NCBI GenBank assembly: GCA_035315685.1 | Contig: DATFXR010000165.1 | Location: 1-21,578 of the forward strand | Length of the DNA stretch: 21,578 bases | Reading direction: 5' to 3' | Source: QHWK01 sp035315685 | Lineage (GTDB): Bacteria > Acidobacteriota > Vicinamibacteria > Vicinamibacterales > CAVVIG01 | Shown: in pieces, positions 13,390 to 21,090 of the stretch | Numbering within the stretch: position 1 is the first letter of the stretch | Layout of the letters: each line of letters begins with the position of its first letter | Made by a program: the position numbers and the translations under genes | Notes under the pieces: model-generated | What the model saw: the letters and a program-made list of their open reading frames with translations, nothing else | Told to the model about the DNA's origin: nothing | Databases searched by the model: none

Positions 13390-14270
13390 CGATCCGGATT
13401 GGAGTGCGGATTGCCGCCGCGGTGCTCGCGGCGGCGCCGCTCCTGGCGCAATCGCAATCAACCGAACTCCACGTCCGCTTCAACTCAGGGCAGAGCATCG
13501 TTCCCATCTATGAAGGATGGGAACGTGTGCCCGATGGCAGCTTCAACATGGTGTTCGGATATCTGAACCGGAATCATGTGCAGGAGCTGAGCCTGCCAGT
13601 CGGCGCTCAGAACAACTTCGACCCCGGGCCCGCGGATCGGAATCAGCCGACCTACTTTTACCCACGCGAGAACCACTTCCTCTTCAAGGTGAATGTCCCG
13701 AAGGACTGGGATCGCAAGAAGGAGCTGGTCTGGACGATCGTCGCGAACGGCAAGACGGAGATCGCGAAGGCGACGCTGCTCGACATCTGGGAAATCGATC
13801 GCAAGGTCGAGGTCTCGAACAACGGCGGGGTCCAGGTGAGCAACGAGCTGATCGCGAAGGACAGTCCGCCGGTCGTGAAGATCGATCCGATCGCGCGGCC
13901 GCGCGCCGGCGCGCCCGTCACGATCACCGCGACGGTCACCGACGACGGCATTCCGCCGCTCACCGGAAAGCCGCGCGCGCCGCGTCAGCTCGAGCCGTCG
14001 CTGCGCGGCGCGCCGCCGTCGCCGGTCAACGTCCCGCTGCCGGCGCGTCCGCGCCCGGTGCAGGGCGCGTTGTCCGTGCTGTGGCAGGTGTATCGCGGTC
14101 CGGGACATGTCACGTTCGATCCCGATGGATATGTGAAGGTCGAGAACGGCAAAGTGGAAGTGAAGGCCACCTTCACGAAGCCGGGCGCCTACACGCTGCG
14201 CGCGTTCGGCCACGACACGCTGCTGCGTGCGCCGAGCGACGTGACGGTGAACGTCGACGGCGGTACCTGA
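13386..14270 (+). CDS. Secreted partner protein with Ig-like C-terminal domain, function unknown
   Basis: 294 residues. ATG 13386 overlaps the stop of the cytochrome-copper gene (ATGA). The signal peptide ends near LLAQ (residue 22). The N-terminal region contains a distinctive block: VPIYEGWERVPDGSFNMVFGYLNRNHVQEL, then PVGAQNNFDPGPADRNQPTYF and NHFLFKVNVPKDW. I have the impression it recurs in acidobacterial secreted proteins but cannot name a family. The second half (VKIDPIARPRAGAPVTITATVTDDG ... YTLRAFGHDTLL ... VTVNV) reads as one Ig/PKD-like domain split by a Pro/Arg-rich loop at ~190-230. No enzymatic motif is visible. Tight coupling suggests it stabilises, anchors or presents substrate to the oxygenase (inference). 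Confidence 0.8.
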   Translation: MTIRIGVRIAAAVLAAAPLLAQSQSTELHVRFNSGQSIVPIYEGWERVPDGSFNMVFGYLNRNHVQELSLPVGAQNNFDPGPADRNQPTYFYPRENHFLFKVNVPKDWDRKKELVWTIVANGKTEIAKATLLDIWEIDRKVEVSNNGGVQVSNELIAKDSPPVVKIDPIARPRAGAPVTITATVTDDGIPPLTGKPRAPRQLEPSLRGAPPSPVNVPLPARPRPVQGALSVLWQVYRGPGHVTFDPDGYVKVENGKVEVKATFTKPGAYTLRAFGHDTLLRAPSDVTVNVDGGT

Positions 14271-14286
14271 CTAGCGGCGTCGTGAT

Positions 14287-14362
14287 AACCGCAGCGATCG
14301 CAAAGACCGCAGAGCCTCTCTTGTACAAGAATTCCTCTGCGGGTTCTGCGTTCTCGGCGGTT
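14287..14362. repeat. Nonamer inverted repeat between convergent genes
   Basis: Two 38-base arms meet at TTGTACAA (centre 14324/14325) and match at 28 of 38 positions. Each arm consists of 9-bp units: ACCGCAGCG-ATCGCAAAG-ACCGCAGAG on the left and, reading the minus strand, ACCGCCGAG-AACGCAGAA-CCCGCAGAG on the right. This can form a long hairpin serving both converging transcripts. Confidence 0.8.
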
Positions 14363-14372
14363 TCAAGCACGC

Positions 14373-15335
14373 TTAGAACATTGCGATCGCGTTGAGGGGG
14401 AACCCCGTGCCGCCGGTGACGGGCACCGGCGCGATCGTGAGCATGAACTCCCATCGATTCAGCTTCGCCGTCACCTCGCCGAGCTCTTCCAGATCCTGAT
14501 TGTCCAGCAGGTTCACACCGAGCCCGGTGATCATCAGCGTGTGGATCGGCAGCGTCACGCCCTCCACCATCGACGGGACGACGTCCTGTGCCGCGTCGCC
14601 GCCGAGGAAGGCGACGCCGCGCGCCTTGATCCACGGTGCGACGGACGCGTGGAGCCCGGCGGCATTCTGACCGACGTTCCACGGACCGAGCTTTTCGCGG
14701 CGCGCCCAGCGCCCGGTGCGGACGAGGACCGCGTCTCCTGAGGCGATCTTCACGCCGGACTTCTTCTCCCACGCCTCCAGGTCCTCGACGTAGATCGGCG
14801 TCCCCGGCTCGAGGTACGGCAGGTTGCGCAGCCGCGGGATGTCCACGAGCACGCCGCGCGTCACGATGCCTTCTTTGAGGTTCTGGATGCCGAGCCTGGT
14901 GCAGCCTTTGTCGGTATTCACGTCCGCGCGCGCGTAGCCGTTGTACGTCTGGTCGTGGTAGAGAATGTGGCACAGCGCGTCGATGTGGCTGTGCGCGTAG
15001 CCGTGGTACGAGACGGCGTAGCGATCCATGCTGTTGCCGCGCAGCATCGTGTGCTCGAACGGATTGTTGTTGTCCTCGGCACGCTCGGTCAGCGGATTGT
15101 GGGCGAGCGACACCGTGGTGCCGGTCTTCACGAGCGCCGCGGCCTGCTTGCGTTTGGCCACCGTGACGAGGTTCGCCGATCCGAGCTGGTCGTCCGGTCC
15201 CCAGCGGCCCCAGTTCTTCACCTGCTGAAACAGCGCGTCGAACTCGGCCGCGTTCCGCGGCGCGCGGCCGCCCGGCTGCGCGGCGATGGCGACGGCCGAC
15301 GCGAACAGCGCCGCTGAGACGATTCGTGATGTCAT
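14373..15335 (-). CDS. Secreted cyclase-family metal-dependent hydrolase (COG1878/kynurenine formamidase-like)
   Basis: 320 residues. A short signal (MTSRIVSAALFASAVAIAAQ) predicts export. The metal-binding signature HGYAHSHIDALCH (His115, His117, Asp119, His123) is that of the cyclase/kynurenine formamidase superfamily (HxHxDxxxH type). Other family blocks: GPDDQLGSANLVT near the N-terminus, RGVLVDIPR, GDAVLVRTGRW, WIKARGVAFLGGDAAQD and PIHTLMITGLGVNLLDNQDLEEL. Members hydrolyse amides, esters or cyclic compounds with a divalent metal. An exported version is less usual than the cytoplasmic formamidase, so the substrate is probably extracellular and kynurenine activity is not claimed. The start has AAGGAG 6-7 bases upstream. 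It is convergent with the Ig-partner gene. Confidence 0.88.
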   Translation of the reverse strand: MTSRIVSAALFASAVAIAAQPGGRAPRNAAEFDALFQQVKNWGRWGPDDQLGSANLVTVAKRKQAAALVKTGTTVSLAHNPLTERAEDNNNPFEHTMLRGNSMDRYAVSYHGYAHSHIDALCHILYHDQTYNGYARADVNTDKGCTRLGIQNLKEGIVTRGVLVDIPRLRNLPYLEPGTPIYVEDLEAWEKKSGVKIASGDAVLVRTGRWARREKLGPWNVGQNAAGLHASVAPWIKARGVAFLGGDAAQDVVPSMVEGVTLPIHTLMITGLGVNLLDNQDLEELGEVTAKLNRWEFMLTIAPVPVTGGTGFPLNAIAMF

Positions 15336-15382
15336 GCTCGCTCCTTACTCGGTCGGCGACGAACTCCGAGTCGGTTTTTGGC

Positions 15383-15388
15383 TATAGT
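15383..15388 (+). promoter_or_regulatory. Possible -10 box for the cupin gene
   Basis: TATAGT stands out in this GC-rich region 25 bases before the cupin ATG and in front of its ribosome-binding site. No matching -35 hexamer is evident at 16-18 bp, so this is a weak call. Confidence 0.3.
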
Positions 15389-15412
15389 ATGCGGCGAAAG
15401 GGGAGAGCACTC

Positions 15413-16120
15413 ATGAAGAACACCGTCCTGAAAGCGGTGGCAGTCGCCGTGGCGCTGTCGCCGGCCATCGGGTTGGCGCAGAGCAAGCCGACGTCCGCGA
15501 CCTACATCACCGACGAAGACGTGAAGGCCGTCAATGCGACGCCGGGAATCGATCGCACGATCAAGGTGGTCGACATCGGGCCCGAGAACTACGCGGTGGG
15601 CGTCATTCATCGCGGTGCGAGCGCAGCGGCTGGCCGCGGCACCGGGACCGGCGCCGGCGCCGGTGGTGGCGCCGCGCGTGGGACGGCCGGGGCTGCCGGT
15701 GCGGGCGCTGGTGCCGGCGGAGGCCGCGGCGCGGCGGCGCAGGGCGAACCGTGCGGCGAGCAGTCCACGGCGCCGACCACCGGCGGGACGCCGGGCATGA
15801 TCGCGCACGATCAGCAGACCGAGGGCTATCTGATCATCTCCGGCGGCGGCACGCTCGTCACCGGCGGCAAGATCGTCAACGGCCGGAAGTCGCCGCCCGA
15901 GAGCGAAGTGACGAAAGTGCTGAACGGTCCGTCGTGCAGCGGCACCGCGATCGGCGCCGACGTCGTGAAGAAGGTCGTCAAGACCGGCGACATCATCATC
16001 ATCCCGGCCGGCGTACCGCACGGCTGGACCGACATCGGCGATCACGTCGACTATCTGAGCTTCCGCCCCTCGGCGCGCGTGCTCGAGGCGGGCTATACCA
16101 ATCCGGCACTGAAGAAGTGA
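15413..16120 (+). CDS. Secreted cupin-domain protein with Gly/Ala-rich insertion
   Basis: 235 residues, ATG 15413 with AAAGGGGAG 7 bases upstream. The signal peptide ends at GLAQ (residue ~23). The cupin core lies in the second half: HDQQTEGYLIISGGGTLVTGG (motif 1, with His and Glu as candidate metal ligands) and KTGDIIIIPAGVPHGWTDIGDHVDYLSFRP (motif 2, His in PHGW). Between the first strands and motif 1, residues ~68-110, is a low-complexity Gly/Ala/Arg insertion (GTGTGAGAGGGAARGTAGAAG) with matching GC-rich slippage-prone DNA. Two Cys (EPCGEQ, GPSCSG) could form a disulfide. Cupins range from oxygenases to isomerases and binding proteins; the activity is not assignable. Divergent from the cyclase-family gene across 77 bp, so co-regulation is possible. 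Confidence 0.85.
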   Translation: MKNTVLKAVAVAVALSPAIGLAQSKPTSATYITDEDVKAVNATPGIDRTIKVVDIGPENYAVGVIHRGASAAAGRGTGTGAGAGGGAARGTAGAAGAGAGAGGGRGAAAQGEPCGEQSTAPTTGGTPGMIAHDQQTEGYLIISGGGTLVTGGKIVNGRKSPPESEVTKVLNGPSCSGTAIGADVVKKVVKTGDIIIIPAGVPHGWTDIGDHVDYLSFRPSARVLEAGYTNPALKK

Positions 16121-16124
16121 GGTA

Positions 16125-16221
16125 GTCGTCAGTCGCAAGTCGCAAGTCGCAAATCGCAAGTCAGTCGTCAGTCTTGACTCCCGACCTGACTGACGGACTT
16201 GCGACCTGTAACTGACGACTG
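16125..16221. repeat. GTCGCAA heptad inverted repeat between convergent genes
   Basis: Left arm: AGTCGTC then three AGTCGCA units and AATCGCA, starting 5 bases after the cupin stop. Right arm, read on the minus strand from the hydrolase stop: CAGTCGTCAGTTACAGGTCG then CAAGTC. The blocks AGTCGTCAGT and GTCGCAAGTC occur in both arms in inverted orientation. The period is 7 bp, as in the CCCAGTC and AATTCTT repeats, with an unrelated unit. Confidence 0.8.
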
Positions 16222-16223
16222 TC

Positions 16224-16922
16224 TTACGTGTTCAGCATCCACTGAAACCCCTCGCGCACGATTGCCGGCGGTACGCCATGACGTCCCTCGTACTCGCGGA
16301 ACGTCACGTCGTACCCCAGGCCCTTCAACCGCGCCACGAACTTCCGGCTGGTGATGTCAATCGGCATCACCGGATCGCTGGTTCCGTGTGAGATGAAGAT
16401 CTTCGGCTTGCCGTGCACCTCCGCCGGCGTCATCACGCCCGGCGAGAAGGCGAGCACGTGGCCGAAGGTGTCGCCGGTGCCGATTCCGAGCGACAACGAA
16501 TACGACGCTCCGTCGGAATGGCCGGCGATTGCCATGCGCTTGCGATCGATGTTGCAGCGCGCGTAGGTGTCCTTCAGCGCCATGCCGATGAACTCGACGT
16601 CCTCGCCGAAGCCGTGGAGGAGCATGTCCCAGGTCGCCTCGTCGCGTGAGTCGGGCGCGAGGACAATGAAGCCGAGCTCGTCGGCGATCGGAAACGTGTA
16701 GCTGACGTTGAGCGCCGTGCTGCCGGCGCCGTGGAACATCAGCACCAGCGGTGTGGCCACGTCCGGCTTGTAGTTCTGCGGAACGTAGAGCAGTCCGTCG
16801 CGGTCGCCCTCGGCGAGCTTCAGCTTCTGTTGTCCGATCCGCACCGGGTCGGTCGCGGGTGCGCGCGATCGCGGCGCCAGCGCCAGCGCACCCGCCGCCA
16901 GAAACGCTCTCCTCGTGAACAC
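16224..16922 (-). CDS. Exported alpha/beta hydrolase (phospholipase/carboxylesterase or PHB depolymerase-like)
   Basis: 232 residues, GTG start with AAGGAGAACAG upstream. The N-terminus (MFTRRAFLAAGALALAPRSRA) resembles a Tat-type signal with RR. The oxyanion region is HGAG (64-67). The nucleophile elbow is GHSDG (134-138, Ser136). The acid is likely Asp183 (SHGTSDPVMP) and the base His215 (EGRHGVPP). The full triad and oxyanion motif indicate an active serine hydrolase cleaving esters outside the cytoplasm. The overall pattern (LLYVPQNYKPDVATPLVLMFHGAGS, ELGFIVLAPDSR, DRKRMAIAGHSDGA) fits the phospholipase/carboxylesterase and feruloyl-esterase-like group; the substrate is not determinable. 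It converges with the cupin gene and diverges from the beta-lactamase-fold gene at 17051. Confidence 0.88.
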   Translation of the reverse strand: MFTRRAFLAAGALALAPRSRAPATDPVRIGQQKLKLAEGDRDGLLYVPQNYKPDVATPLVLMFHGAGSTALNVSYTFPIADELGFIVLAPDSRDEATWDMLLHGFGEDVEFIGMALKDTYARCNIDRKRMAIAGHSDGASYSLSLGIGTGDTFGHVLAFSPGVMTPAEVHGKPKIFISHGTSDPVMPIDITSRKFVARLKGLGYDVTFREYEGRHGVPPAIVREGFQWMLNT

Positions 16923-16966
16923 CTGTTCTCCTTCGATGGAGCATGGCGATTCAGGACCGCGTGAAG

Positions 16967-16984
16967 GTCCGGCTGAAGCCGGAC
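16967..16984. repeat. REP-like palindrome GTCCGGCT-GA-AGCCGGAC
   Basis: Perfect 8-bp arms around a 2-base centre, in the 128-bp divergent gap between two hydrolase genes. It has the same arms as 6151-6170, marking a dispersed family. Confidence 0.75.
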
Positions 16985-17050
16985 ACTACCTGCAACTGCT
17001 CGCCCCCAGCCCGCTCCGACGGTGCGCCATACTAGCGCATACTACGCGTC

Positions 17051-18586
17051 ATGACCCGCTCGATCCTCGTCGTCGCAGCCACCGTCGCCATCGTCGCGGC
17101 CGTGCAGGCGCAAACGCCCGATCGCGGCCGCCTCTCCACGGCATTCTCCGAAGTCGATCGGCTGATGAAGGAGTACGCCGCGCAGGCGCACGCGCCAGGC
17201 GCCGCCTGGGGCGTGATCGTCGACGGTCAGCTCGCCCACACCGGCGTCACCGGCTATCGAGACCTGGCGACGAAGAGTCCGGTCGATAGCGACACGGTGT
17301 TCCGCATCGCATCGATGACGAAGAGCTTCACCGCGATGTCGATCCTGAAGCTGCGCGACGAAGGCAAGCTGTCGCTCGACGAACCCGCGGAGCGTTACGT
17401 CCCGGAGCTGAAGGCGCTGAACTACCCGACGACCGATTCGCCGAAGATCACGGTCCGGCATCTGCTCTCGCACGCGGAAGGTTTTCCGGAAGACAATCCA
17501 TGGGGCGACCGTCAGCTTGCCGACACCGAAGCGCAGTTGAGCGACAAAATGCGCGGCATTCCGTTTTCGAACGTGCCCGGCGTCGCGTACGAGTACTCGA
17601 ATTTCGGCTTCGCGATTCTCGGCCGCCTGGTATCGAACGTGTCGGGCACGCGCTACACGGAGTATGTCGCCGCCAACATTTTGCGGCCGCTCGGCATGAG
17701 CTCGACGACGCTCGAGCCGAAGGAGGTAGCTCCGGGCCGGCTGGCGCTCGGCTATCGCTGGGAGGACGGGCAGTGGAAGGCCGAGCCGCTCCTCTCGAAT
17801 GGCTCGTTTGGATCAATGGGCGGCATGTTGACCAGCGTCCGAGATCTCAGTCGATACGTCGGCGTGTTGCTGTCGGCATGGCCGGCGCACGACGGACCGG
17901 AGACGGCGCCAATCCGCCGCGCGTCGCTGCGCGAGATGCAACAGGTCTGGCGCCCCGCGCCGGCGACCGTCGGGCGAGATGCCAGCGGCAACACTCAGCT
18001 GAACAGCGGCGGGTACGGCTACGGCCTGCGGGTCTCGCAATCGTGCGCCTTCCGGCACATCGTCACGCACAGCGGCGGCTTGCCCGGGTTCGGATCGATC
18101 ATGTTCTGGCTGCCCGAGTACGGCGTCGGCATCGTTGCGTTCGGCAACGTCACCTACACGAGCTGGACGCGCGTCACGACCAGCGCCATGGAGGCGTTTG
18201 TGAAGACGGCCGGCCTGCAGCCGCGCCAGCCGAAGCCTTCACAGGCGCTCACCGATGCGCGTGACAAGGTATCGCGCCTGATCGCGCGATGGGACGACAG
18301 GCTCGCCGACAGTATCGCAGCCGAGAATCTGTTCCTCGATCAGACGAAGGATCGCCGCCGCGCAGAGATTGAGCGTCTGCAGGCGGCGGTCGGCGCATGC
18401 CGTCCCGACGTGCCTGCATTCGACACCGTCGAGAACGCGCTGCGCGGTCAGTGGACGATGACGTGCGAGAAGGGAAACCTGCACGTCGCGATCACGCTCG
18501 CGCCGACGCAACCGCCGTCCGTGCAATTTCTCGGCGTGCGGCAGGCAGAAACGCCGTCGGCGCGAAACGACACCTGCACGCCGTAG
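17051..18586 (+). CDS. Secreted serine beta-lactamase/PBP-fold hydrolase with C-terminal extension
   Basis: 511 residues. The signal peptide ends at AVQAQ (residue ~21). The class C beta-lactamase/esterase fold spans ~35-390, with all three motifs: SMTK (Ser88, Lys91), YSN (Tyr182, Asn184) and HSGG (340-343) in place of KTG. Supporting blocks: FRIASMTKSFTAMSILKLRDEGKLSLDEPAERYVPEL, ITVRHLLSHAEGFPEDNPWGD, YSNFGFAILGRLV, PLGMSSTTLEP. HSGG instead of KTG is typical of esterases and D-amino-acid peptidases, so a beta-lactam-resistance role should not be assumed. The last ~110 residues form an extra domain with two Cys (VGACRPDV, TMTCEKG) that may form a disulfide. The stop codon's last base begins a GGGCCAGAG repeat. 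Confidence 0.9.
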   Translation: MTRSILVVAATVAIVAAVQAQTPDRGRLSTAFSEVDRLMKEYAAQAHAPGAAWGVIVDGQLAHTGVTGYRDLATKSPVDSDTVFRIASMTKSFTAMSILKLRDEGKLSLDEPAERYVPELKALNYPTTDSPKITVRHLLSHAEGFPEDNPWGDRQLADTEAQLSDKMRGIPFSNVPGVAYEYSNFGFAILGRLVSNVSGTRYTEYVAANILRPLGMSSTTLEPKEVAPGRLALGYRWEDGQWKAEPLLSNGSFGSMGGMLTSVRDLSRYVGVLLSAWPAHDGPETAPIRRASLREMQQVWRPAPATVGRDASGNTQLNSGGYGYGLRVSQSCAFRHIVTHSGGLPGFGSIMFWLPEYGVGIVAFGNVTYTSWTRVTTSAMEAFVKTAGLQPRQPKPSQALTDARDKVSRLIARWDDRLADSIAAENLFLDQTKDRRRAEIERLQAAVGACRPDVPAFDTVENALRGQWTMTCEKGNLHVAITLAPTQPPSVQFLGVRQAETPSARNDTCTP

Positions 18587-18633
18587 GGCCAGAGGGGCCC
18601 GAGGGGCAGGAGGGGCCTTCCTGCCCCTCCTGC
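18586..18633. repeat. GGGCCAGAG nonamer repeat with perfect hairpin
   Basis: Three 9-bp units (GGGCCAGAG, GGGCCCGAG, GGGCAGGAG) start on the last base of the upstream stop codon. GCAGGAGGGGC (18606-18616) pairs perfectly with GCCCCTCCTGC (18623-18633) across six bases. This is an 11-bp GC stem between two converging genes, without a U-tract. Confidence 0.85.
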
Positions 18634-18649
18634 TTCCTGCGGTTACGAC

Positions 18650-21004
18650 CTATCTGCCTCTGCCGCCACCGCCGCCACCACTCAGATTGATGGTCGCCGT
18701 GGCGCGGGCGCAGTTGGTCGGGCTGCCGATCTCGCAGATCTCGTAGATGAGCGAGAAGGTTCCCGTAGTCGCGTTGCTCAGAACGTTGACGGCGCCGGAC
18801 GCGGTCAGCACGATCCGATCGGTCGTCGGCGTCACGCTGACCTGTCTCAGCGTGACGTTCGACGTCGTCGCCGGTGCGCCACCCACTGAATCGTTCGCCA
18901 GAACGTTGCTGATTGCTGTCGCCGGGTTCCTTGGCGAGAGCCGCGCCGCGTCACCAAGCGCCACGATGAGGTTCGCAGTCACCGTGACCACGAGGTTGGC
19001 GCTGGCGCAGTTGTCCGGATGTCCCACTTCGCAGATCTGGTACTTCAACGCCTGCGTGCCGGTCGGCGCGCCATTCGCGACCGACACGTTTCCAGCTGCG
19101 TCGACCGAGACGCCGCCGGCCGCCGCCGGCCCGAAGAACGCCACGTTCCCGAGCGCCGGGCCGCCGTTGAACTTGTCGTTGGCCATCACGTTCAGGAGCG
19201 ACACACCGCCCTGCCGCGACACGGTCACCGCATCGTCCGTGGCGACGATGGGCCGGTTCAACACGTTGACGCTGACGGTCGCAGCGTTCGAGCAGTTGGC
19301 CGGGCTGGCAGTCTCGCAGATCTTGTAGGTGATCGAGTGAGGACCGGCCAAGGCATTCGCAGCGACGACGGCCGACCCCCAGGCATCGATCGAGATCGCC
19401 GCCGAATCGCCACCGGTGACGGTGAGCGTGACCACGGCCAGCGAGGCGGTCGCACCGTTCAGGGTATCGTTCGCGAGGACGTTGGTCACCGCGAAGCCGC
19501 CCGGAACCGAGGAGCCGGAGTCGTCACCGGCAGTGATCGCGAAGGCTCCCCTGACGTTGACGGTGACGGTACCGGTCGCAGAGTTGGCCGGGTTGCCGAC
19601 TTCCGAGATCTTGTACTTGAGCGTGTGGCTGCCCGGCGCTGCGCCGGCATCAACCCAGACCGCGCCCGCGGCGTCGAGGCTGAGGCCATCGGGTGGCGAC
19701 ACGGTTTCGGGCGCCGTCACGTTCGCCCCGGCCACGGCCGGCGCGCCGCCGAGCGTGTCGTTGCTCAGCACGTTTGCGACTGCCTTGCCTCCGGGTGCAA
19801 ACGTCCCGGTCGGAGCGTCGTCGCCCGCGACAATCGTGAACGTCGTCTTCGGGGCCGCCGCATCCGGCACGATTGCGAGGCTGGTGGGCGCGCCGTCGAG
19901 CCCCACAGTCGGCTTGAGCTGCCCGGTGGCCGCGTCGATGACGGCCAACCCCTTCACGTTCGGGATCGCTACCAGCACGCTGCTGCCGTCCGGTGTCACG
20001 GCGACCCCGGACGCGGTGTAGGTGCCTCCCCCGACCGGACCAGCGGCTCCAAGGCTGATCCACGCGATCGCGTTCACGTTCGGCGTGACATCAACCGCAG
20101 CAAACCAGTCGCTTGGCAGGAACCCCGCACCGTAGAGCGTGTCGGCCCAGATGTACTGGATGCCGACGTACAGGTGGTTTCCGGACAGCGCAATCGATCC
20201 AGGCAGCGAGAACAAGTTGATCGAGTCGATGCGCGCATCGTTGATGGTGTCGATGACGGCGATGCCGCCGGTTGCACTGAAGCCGTTGAAGGCCGCGTAG
20301 TTGTAGCTGTCGAATGCGACGTACGCCCTTCCCTTCAGGGGATCGGGGTCCGTCACGATGGAGACACCGAAATTGACGATGCTGGGGTTGTTCGGGTCGT
20401 TCAGAGTGAGCGTGCCCGCCGTCTGCAGCTTCGTCACCGACATCGCGTCGAATGCCGCGATATCGCCGACAGCGACATACAGCTTGCTGCCGTCGGGCGT
20501 CAGCGCCATGCCACCGAACGTCCCGCCGATGGCGATGGGCCCGTTCTGGTTGAGGAGCGTCGCTGTGCTCGCGTTCGTGTCGAATCCAACGAGGTCGCCC
20601 GCTGCGCGCAATACGTACAGGTACCTGCCATTGCCGCTGACGGCGAGGGTCGACGGCACGCCGCCAACGTCGATCTGTTTCGACAGCGGTCCTTGCGGAT
20701 CGGATCGAAAGACTTTGGCGACGGTTGTCGTGCTGCCGTCGGCGACGAAGACCCACTGACCATCGCCGCTGATCACGACCTGCGACGGACTGGCCGTCGG
20801 CGCGATCTTGTTCGCCGGATCGAAGGCCGGGCCTGCTCCACTGGTCGTGATCACGTCGACGGCGTTGGTCGTCGTGTTCACGACGTACGCGTCCGTCTGC
20901 GCGCCAGCGATGCTGGCTCCAGGTCCGACCAGGAACGACGCAGCCGTAAGAGCGGCGACCGTCAGGGGTCCCAACCTTTGCGTCCTTGTGCTCGTTCGGT
21001 TCAT
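18650..21004 (-). CDS. Secreted beta-propeller protein with four tandem Ig/cadherin-like repeats
   Basis: 784 residues from ATG 21004, chosen because it begins a signal peptide (LTVAALTAASFLVGPGASIAGA-Q, cut ~35); the open frame extends 15 codons upstream. Residues ~38-385 are YVTN/NHL-like propeller repeats (SPSQVVISGDGQWVFVADGS, VPSTLAVSGNGRYLYVL, FGGMALTPDGSKLYVAVGD, ASGVAVTPDGSSVLVAIP). Four Ig-like repeats of ~95 residues follow (389-486, 487-582, 583-676, 677-775). Each has a D-rich start (AGDDA, ATDDA), an NVLANDTLNG-type block, and a YKICE...NC end. Repeats 2-4 have a Cys pair eight residues apart; repeat 1 has Ser at both places. The tail is Gly/Arg-rich (GGGGGGRGR). Such proteins usually sit on the cell surface and may bind ligands or other cells; no catalytic motif is seen. 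Confidence 0.88.
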   Translation of the reverse strand: MNRTSTRTQRLGPLTVAALTAASFLVGPGASIAGAQTDAYVVNTTTNAVDVITTSGAGPAFDPANKIAPTASPSQVVISGDGQWVFVADGSTTTVAKVFRSDPQGPLSKQIDVGGVPSTLAVSGNGRYLYVLRAAGDLVGFDTNASTATLLNQNGPIAIGGTFGGMALTPDGSKLYVAVGDIAAFDAMSVTKLQTAGTLTLNDPNNPSIVNFGVSIVTDPDPLKGRAYVAFDSYNYAAFNGFSATGGIAVIDTINDARIDSINLFSLPGSIALSGNHLYVGIQYIWADTLYGAGFLPSDWFAAVDVTPNVNAIAWISLGAAGPVGGGTYTASGVAVTPDGSSVLVAIPNVKGLAVIDAATGQLKPTVGLDGAPTSLAIVPDAAAPKTTFTIVAGDDAPTGTFAPGGKAVANVLSNDTLGGAPAVAGANVTAPETVSPPDGLSLDAAGAVWVDAGAAPGSHTLKYKISEVGNPANSATGTVTVNVRGAFAITAGDDSGSSVPGGFAVTNVLANDTLNGATASLAVVTLTVTGGDSAAISIDAWGSAVVAANALAGPHSITYKICETASPANCSNAATVSVNVLNRPIVATDDAVTVSRQGGVSLLNVMANDKFNGGPALGNVAFFGPAAAGGVSVDAAGNVSVANGAPTGTQALKYQICEVGHPDNCASANLVVTVTANLIVALGDAARLSPRNPATAISNVLANDSVGGAPATTSNVTLRQVSVTPTTDRIVLTASGAVNVLSNATTGTFSLIYEICEIGSPTNCARATATINLSGGGGGGRGR

Positions 21005-21090
21005 ACGGTCAGCCTTTGCTCGATGGGGGCGCCGGTCGCGATCACGCAAGCTCGCGTTATCGGCCCGCCGGTTGGGTGCTGAGGGCTACC

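Noticed and set aside
11908..13461. 517-codon minus-strand frame across the cytochrome-copper gene
   Set aside because: Shadow of a strongly supported plus-strand gene; no recognisable motif.
14373..15335. Assignment as kynurenine formamidase (kynB)
   Set aside because: The metal motif is shared by the whole cyclase superfamily, and this protein is exported and about 100 residues longer than typical KynB.
17051..18586. Antibiotic-resistance beta-lactamase
   Set aside because: The third motif is HSGG instead of KTG and the protein has an extra C-terminal domain; an esterase or peptidase role is more likely.
18606..18633. Classical rho-independent terminator
   Set aside because: The stem is perfect but no T-run follows on either strand; recorded as a repeat hairpin instead.
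19019..21082. 687-codon plus-strand frame opposite the Ig/propeller gene
   Set aside because: Arg/Asp-rich low-complexity translation, no signal or domain; the minus frame has clear repeats and a signal peptide.
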